Assembly: GCA_032988165.1 (NCBI GenBank)
Contig: JANTQF010000573.1
Location: forward strand, 1 to 12,800
Reading direction: 5' to 3'
Origin: Emmonsiellopsis sp. PD_33
Taxonomy: Eukaryota > Ascomycota > Eurotiomycetes > Onygenales > Ajellomycetaceae
Length of the DNA: 12,800 nucleotides
Part shown: positions 7,829 through 12,800 of the stretch, one piece after another
How positions within the stretch are numbered: position 1 is the first letter of the stretch
Layout of the letters: the number at the start of each line of letters is the position of its first letter
Program-made: the position numbers and the translations under genes
Notes under the pieces: model-generated
The model's database searches: none
What the model was told of the DNA's origin: nothing
The model's input: the letters and a program-made list of their open reading frames with translations, nothing else

Positions 7829-10800
7829 TCAGCCACGGCATCTTCCACACGAACTTCCGCTGCTCAAAACAGCTCCACCTCCACCTCCACTTCCGCTTCC
7901 GCTTCCGCCCCCTCCATCACCACCGCTGCCATTCCCGCCGGTCTTCCCGCCACCAGACTTCCCGACACACGTCTTCCGATGAACCTTCCAATGCGTCCGC
8001 TGACACTTGGAAGAACAATAATTCACCTGGTCGCACTGCAAACACGCCAACATCGCGCGCCCATGCACAGACCCCTCCTTCCCGCACGCCTCACACTTGC
8101 CAGGCTCATCCTTCCCCGCCTCCCCATCCACCCCAATGTTAAACTTTGGCTCTACATACGGCAGCGCGAAGCAGGGCGATATCAACGCGCGAGTCGCCCA
8201 CTTGGACACCGTATCCCAGTGCGGAACGCCAGTGATGAAGTTTGGCGGGAGCTTGCCGGCGCCACAGGAGCAGAGGGTCGGTTCGAAAACATCGAGAGAT
8301 ATCGGGATCTGGTCTAGGGTTTTGTACTCGCAGTTTTGGCTGTGCTGCCATGTCTTGCAGCGCTCGATGAACGCGGGCAGGGCTTGTTTCCACAGTTTCA
8401 GCTCGTCGGCTTCCACGTTGATGGTGCAGAGGTCCGTGTCTGCCAATTCCCCAATGAACCGGCGCATGGTATTTCCCATCGACGGAACGAGGGGGATGAC
8501 GGCAGCGTCGAGCACGACGGTGTGGTTGGACAGGTCGAGACGAATCGAGGAGACAAAAATCAGGATATGCAAGCTGGTGTGGGAAGTGCTCAGGGCAAAT
8601 GACATACATTTACGCCCCTGAAGCCCCGCGACGACCATCATCATGGAAAACAGTGAGTCCTTGAATGTCAGTTTGGCGTCACCGTGGGGTTTGGCCTCAG
8701 GGGCCGGCAGGGCCTTCTCTCGCAACTGGTTCTCCCTCTTCGAAAACATCAACGAAGCGTGTCCAGCTAACCACTTCAGATCATCCGTACGCTTGTCGTC
8801 CACGATTGGCAGACAATCCGGATTGAGATATGGGATGTTCCAAACCATGGGACGTCCTTGCTTGCCCATCAGAAGGGGGTAGATGATACACGAAAACCCG
8901 TCAAGAGTAGGATAACGGGTAATGCTAGCTACGATTTCCACATAGGCCGATGCTCTCGCAATGCGTACCTTGCTCTTCCAATGAAGCACAGGAGCAGGGA
9001 AATCGACGTCGATTTTCTGTGTGCCCTTGCCCACTGTGACCTGCAATGTGAATGGAGTTTCCTGGTGGAGTTCAAGCTCTTTCTCAGTCTTCAAAATCTC
9101 CTTTGCTTCTTCCTTGAGAAACACAATGTGAGCGGTAAAGCCGGTAAGAGTGCTGTTTTCGGGATCGATTTCTGCCTTGATAGTGGTGTAGTAATCGTTC
9201 TGCGGTTTTTTCGCCATCTCTGCGTCGACTGGTCGCTCCATTACTCGCGGCATTCCTATGTTATTGGGACGCCCCTTCGTGATAAACACGTTGGCTTCGT
9301 TTCCAAGGCTCGTCATGAAAACAAAGAGATCCTTCCCCAGAATAGGCGCAAAGGTCATCGATGCAATCGGTGTGGTGTAGAGTGAAAACCCCACAAGTGT
9401 TATCTCCGGCTCAATAAGGAGGATCCATGCAGGGGCAACGAAGGAAATAAGAAGGGGGCTTTTTCCTTTCCACCCGCTATGGTCCTCGAGTATGGACACT
9501 GAAAAATTGTCGCTTGTTCTTGCGCCCGAAGTAAGCACTTGCCCGAACGCGAGTTGCACTGATGAAAACAAGTTCTGCCAGGTGCCATGCTTCGATTGAA
9601 TAACTGCGTTTATATACGGGGTCCCCAGTTTGATCAACGGCATCTTGGTAAAGGGCGAAAGCCTCGATCTTGGAACCTCTAGGGTTATAGAAACGACCGA
9701 TGGCAGGTTCTTCCACGCTCGAAAACCACGAGGTTTCCGTTCGTAGGAAAGCTCTCTTGTAAGAGATTCTACCGAATAAACGCCTAGGATATGGAGTTGA
9801 GTATATAACTCGTTGCAAAAATTCGGGCCTACCACGCGACTCTTATCGGTTTCGATCTTCTCAGCCAGAGACAACATCATCCTGTCCCAGTCGACCTTGA
9901 CACGTCTCTTGACGAATTGAAGAAACCGCGCATAGCTGCTTCGATTGTAACGCAGACAGGAATTCTTTTCCACTGTTGCAGTATCCGCGCCGCTTATGAC
10001 GAGACTCATGTCCTCATTGGCGAACATTCGCAGATAGACCTGGAACAAGACCCGGGCCAAATTTTCCGCCTCAAAGTGAATGAGAGGACAGATGATATTT
10101 TTTGACTTTTCGTCGTCGACGGGCCACTGGTATTTCCAGATTTGTCTGTTGTAGGCAAATCGAGCCTTTGTCCCACATTTAGAACAACAGGTAGCAACAT
10201 CATCCATCAGGTGCTCTTCAGCATTGGCAACAGCGGAAGAGTTTGTCCAGTATTGAATGGGGAAGAGCCCAATAAGTGTCGAGAGTGTAACGAAATCGCC
10301 CGACAATAGGTCGTCCAGTATATGGTCGACATCATGGGTCCACTTGATCAACGATTCAGTATAGAGAGTTGATGTTACTGTCTTGTTGAGCAAGGGAGCG
10401 GCAGCGACAAAGACGTTAAGTGCCCCGACAAAATCAGCGAGGTTGGACGTGTCAATGACATCGAAGCTGAAAGGCGCTTGGCCCGCGATGGCATAGTCTT
10501 CTCCATCCAGGAACATGGTATCAAAATGATACGGGTTGCGGAACAGGTTTGCAGAAACTTCATGGCTAGCACGCAGGTGCAGCAGGGTATGGCAAAATGC
10601 AAGGGCATCGCCAGCAATAAAGCGCAAAGTTAGATCCTTGTGGACAACCTTGAACGACTGGCACCAGGTCTGGAACTGAAGACGAGCTGCTTCAACGACA
10701 TTATTGGGATTACCATTCGCCGTTTCCTTGCGGTAAAGGGGGGAGTGTGGGAGCAGCGGAATATAGGCCGTTGCCAGATGGAATCCGAGCAGCGGATCAA

Positions 10801-11668
10801 TTGCATAGTGCAGCAAGGCAGGGTCATTTTCCAACGGAGCAAGAGTTGGGTTTGGATGCACATAGGCGGACTTGGGGTCGTTGACAGGGCGTCCAGTCTT
10901 CCAGAAACGCGTGTGCAGAGCAGGGAGATCACGCATGCCCTGGGCGACAACGGGAGCAGTAGATCGCACACCGATCAAGGCCAGCCCGGACCCAACGGCG
11001 ACAGTCTTGACATCCAGACATTGCTGGAGGGAATTGCGAAAGGAAGACGCGTAGGTAGGCTTATCCGCGCTGTGGGCGTATGAATACCAGATATCTCTGA
11101 CCAGAGCCAGCGTCTTGGAGTCGCCAAACCTCAAGACGCGTCCGTACTCGCTTCTATGCCAGGATTTAAGGGAATAAGAAAAGCGACGGAGCTTCTTTAC
11201 CTGCGTGACAAGAAGCTTGAGAGACTTGTCATCGAGGTAAAGATGATAGTAGAGATTCCACAGCAGGGGAATGTGTTGGTCGTCCTTGTCATCCAGCAGC
11301 AGAGTAAACAGGAGAATATTGCGAGCTATAGAACATTCTCTTAGTACATAGTCTGTTATTGTAGGATTAACAAGATAGAACTCACCAATAACCGCAGGCT
11401 GGATGTCACAGCAGGTGTAGTCGATAATGCGAGGTTCTGTCTCATATCGTCAGCGGGCAGCTCTGTGCACTCAGGATGGACGCTTCTACTACACACCCGC
11501 CTTGCTGTTCATATAGCAGGTATACAAGATGCTGCGGGCATCGCCACAGCCCAGCAGAAGGATATTGGCCGTGTCATTGTCCGGCACATCCTGGGTCAAG
11601 CAGACAGCAGGCGTGTTGCCAATGGGATAGAAAAAGGAGAACAGGTCAAGCATCACGGGAGAAGCCAT
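7829..11668 (-). CDS. DUF4470-like/MYND zinc finger protein, three exons
   Basis: Spliced model: exons 11668-11497, 11436-11386 and 11325-7829, giving 1239 residues. The long open frame has no ATG at its conserved beginning, which shows that upstream exons exist. Reading upstream gives ATG at 11668 (CGCCATGG context; Met6 is an alternative). The N-terminus then reads FYPIGNTPAVCLTQ and ILLLGCGDARSILYTCY, and after two splices IDYTCCDIQPAVIARNILL (residues about 12-81). This is the pattern of the DUF4470 domain that precedes MYND fingers in mould proteins and also forms the N-terminus of the dynein assembly factor DNAAF3. The central 1000 residues are helical-looking with no domain I can name; one CCSKCG pair lies near the middle. 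The MYND finger at 1152-1194 has all eight ligands (C1152, C1155, C1169, C1172, C1178, C1182, H1190, C1194). A Gly/Ser-rich tail of about 45 residues ends in CGRC. MYND fingers bind short Pro-rich peptides; the function of this protein is unknown. The domain call is firm; the exact exon 1 boundary is slightly less so. Confidence 0.88.
7873..7908. repeat. Hexanucleotide microsatellite in the coding tail: 3x CTCCAC then 3x TTCCGC
   Basis: Plus-strand units are three perfect CTCCAC followed immediately by three perfect TTCCGC, 36 bp in all. In the minus-strand gene they encode the Gly/Ser tract GSGSGSGGGGG after the MYND finger. Because units are six bases long, slippage changes length without breaking the frame, so tail length is probably variable between strains. 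Confidence 0.85.
11326..11385 (-). other. Intron 2 of the MYND gene (60 nt)
   Basis: The minus strand has donor GTGAGT at 11385 and acceptor TATAG ending at 11326, with a branch-like TACTAAG about 20 nt before the acceptor. The intron length is divisible by three and contains no stop, so read-through would add 20 residues (starting GEFYLVNPT). Removing it joins IQPAVI to ARNILLF, restoring the continuous DUF4470 motif. Confidence 0.85.
11437..11496 (-). other. Intron 1 of the MYND gene (60 nt)
   Basis: The minus strand has donor GTGTGT at 11496 and acceptor GACAG ending at 11437, with a CTGAC branch-point consensus about 16 nt before the acceptor. Several in-frame stops lie inside (TAG at its start, TGA near its end), so it must be removed. 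Splicing gives LYTCYMNSKAEPRIIDYTCC, matching the spacing I recall for this family. The donor is not the strongest consensus, so the boundary could shift slightly. Confidence 0.7.
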
Positions 11669-11742
11669 GGCGGGCAGCTTCTGGCATGCTGGGCCCAGAA
11701 GAGGCGGAGAGAGATAGATGGGCAGGCTTCTATACTCCCTGG

Positions 11743-11748
11743 CTTATA
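11743..11748 (-). promoter_or_regulatory. Candidate TATA element of the MYND gene
   Basis: The minus strand reads TGTATAAGCC across 11750-11741, about 75 bp upstream of the start at 11668. A second, better-looking box (ATATATAAAG, minus strand, 12037-12028) lies about 360 bp upstream and would imply a longer leader. I cannot decide between them. Confidence 0.35.
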
Positions 11749-12412
11749 CAGAGAAACGCAGGGGGGGATAGGGATGGCGAGAGAGTATCTCTGTGGCGGC
11801 AGAGATGGGGGTGAGACTGGGAGTGTTGCTGGTCAACAGGACAAAGGAGAGAAAAACAGCCCTCAACCACACAACAACTGTCCAAGCAGCAACACATCTT
11901 CACTCCAGCCCTGCTCTGGGTTGCCTGGGTTGCAGTGGTCTTTGCCATCTACTTCAATTCACTGCTGGAGCCGGCTGGACTCTGCTGGGCCATCTGGCTT
12001 GCAATATAAAAACCAGTCACCTCCTCCCTTTATATATCCCCCCGGCTACTTATACAGCATATCAGAAAGCCATTGAACGAGGACACACGAGCTATATAGC
12101 CCCCATAGGAGACTCCGCAAGAGCAGAATAAGAGCATGATGACACAACGTCCTGGCTGGCAGATTATCCGCATATTAGTTATATGACTGGACATCGTCAT
12201 ACACAACGGCAATAACTTCCCACGCCAGACTCAGCTGCCAGCTATCTTGCCCCTGATAACTAATTCGAGGTGGCAGATTTCATCCAGACCACTATTCCAT
12301 TGGGGTCAATGGGATGCTGTTGTTTCTTTTGCATCCCGCGAGTCCGCCCTGAAGGCTGAGTCCATGGCACAAAACGGGATGTGAGAGCACCAAACACCGG
12401 GGACGCCAGGAC

Positions 12413-12439
12413 GCCAATAATTGGCTAGTTATTTAACTA
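12413..12439. repeat. Two adjacent short palindromes, including a back-to-back CCAAT pair
   Basis: GCCAATAATTGGC (12413-12425) has 6-bp arms around one base and presents CCAAT on both strands. It is followed directly by TAGTTATTTAACTA (12426-12439) with 5-bp arms. CCAAT is the core site of the fungal CBC/HAP complex, so this could be a divergent regulatory site about 750 bp upstream of the MYND gene. Equally, it could be part of a decayed transposon end. Confidence 0.45.
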
Positions 12440-12586
12440 ACTATTTATCCTGGAGCTCACCCTTTGCCGAGTTAGTTTGCCAAGTTACGGGCCAAGAAGC
12501 TCCCATGGATGGGATGGCTGATCTCCTGTCGAACACGCTGTCAGTCACCAAAAGCACAGGTTACAGTTCAACTGACCATCAGAATC

Positions 12587-12637
12587 AGTCAGCTGACTAC
12601 ACTAGGTGAGGTCAGTCAACTGACCTTCCTTAGTGTA
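12587..12637. repeat. Nested palindrome cluster, probable remnant of terminal inverted repeats
   Basis: AGTCAGCTGACT (12587-12598) is a perfect 12-bp palindrome. It runs into a 40-bp quasi-palindrome (12598-12637): outer arms TACACTA/TAGTGTA and inner arms GGTCAGT/ACTGACC around a 2-nt centre, with 16 of 20 positions pairing in Watson-Crick fashion and two more as G:T. TCAACTGACC recurs directly at 12568-12577 and 12616-12625, and inverted with one C-to-T change at 12646-12657 (GGTCAGTTAACC). Such arrays are usual at the ends of DNA transposons or MITEs; I cannot name a family. Confidence 0.6.
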
Positions 12638-12800
12638 ATTTATATGGTCAGTTAACCTCTTATTAATACAAGTTATTACATGAAAAATACTGAAAAATAA
12701 AATTAATTAATTATTAATTATATGATATAAAATTTTAACTGATCATTTACCAGTCATCTACTAGTTAATTTATACTTAATGAAAATGAAAATATAGACTA
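12638..12800. mobile_element. Very AT-rich stretch, probable edge of a RIP-mutated repeat
   Basis: Positions 12661-12800 contain 22 G/C bases out of 140 (about 16%) and no CpG, in sharp contrast with the roughly 50% G+C just to the left. Runs such as AATTAATTAATTATTAATTA dominate. Abrupt AT-rich islands of this kind in ascomycetes are usually transposon copies mutated C to T by RIP. The palindrome cluster at 12587-12657 marks the transition. The element continues past the window and no coding remnant is visible, so the call is inferred from composition. Confidence 0.45.

Larger units (their letters stand above)
11669..12660. other. Non-coding region upstream of the MYND gene
   Basis: Several frames of 60-200 codons cross this region on both strands, but none shows a domain. 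They overlap each other and run into the MYND gene's 5' exons on the opposite strand. The nearest part is the MYND promoter and leader. From about 12290 rightwards the DNA becomes rich in short palindromes and then grades into AT-rich sequence. Confidence 0.55.

Noticed and set aside
8574..8607. Possible intron in the MYND gene (GTATGT...CACCAG)
   Set aside because: At 34 nt it is shorter than usual fungal introns, and removing it shifts the frame into an early stop. Read-through keeps the LHILIFVSSIRLDL segment intact.
11465..12131. Plus-strand frames of 203 and 112 codons
   Set aside because: They run antisense to the MYND gene's first exon and promoter, have no domain, and disagree with the strongly supported minus-strand exons.
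12421..12609. 62-codon plus-strand frame next to the palindromes
   Set aside because: It starts at TTG, has no motif and ends inside the inverted-repeat cluster; it is a chance frame.
1..12800. CRISPR arrays, tRNA or rRNA genes, defence or secondary-metabolite clusters
   Set aside because: No regularly spaced repeats, cloverleaf with matching box A/B sequences, rRNA-like sequence, or PKS/NRPS/transporter genes are visible.

Overview
The window looks like nuclear DNA of a filamentous ascomycete, most likely a member of the Eurotiales (Aspergillus/Penicillium group). The signs are short 60-nt introns with GT..AG ends, long intergenic regions, a membrane-anchored SREBP of the SrbA type, a DUF4470/MYND protein of a type abundant in moulds, and a very AT-rich, CpG-free stretch at the right edge that resembles RIP-mutated transposon DNA. 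This assignment rests on recalled family features, not on a search.

Layout: all three genes that I can support lie on the minus strand. Positions 1-930 are gene-free and probably hold the srbA 3'UTR. Positions 931-4098 encode a 1055-residue SREBP (bHLH-zipper, two membrane segments, DUF2014). Positions 4099-6290 hold about 2.2 kb without a convincing gene: the srbA leader with a short uORF, a CACGTG E-box, a heptamer tandem repeat and otherwise unassigned DNA. Positions 6291-7262 encode a dihydrodipicolinate-synthase-superfamily aldolase/lyase. Positions 7829-11668 encode a protein of about 1239 residues with an N-terminal DUF4470-like domain and a C-terminal MYND zinc finger. Its first two exons are not part of the long open frame; I rebuilt them from splice signals and family resemblance. 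Positions 11669-12660 are non-coding and increasingly rich in palindromes, and 12661-12800 are about 16% G+C.

How the genes relate: the SREBP homologue would sense sterol or oxygen shortage at the ER membrane and activate sterol, iron and hypoxia genes. The aldolase-like enzyme would cleave or form a 2-keto acid. It is unlikely to serve lysine synthesis, because fungi use the alpha-aminoadipate route. The MYND protein has no assigned function. Nothing in the sequence links the three into one pathway, and I see no gene cluster or defence system. The points most worth a second look are the methyltransferase/DNAAF3-like N-terminus joined to a MYND finger, the uORF just upstream of srbA, and the nested 40-bp quasi-palindrome at the edge of the AT-rich relic.
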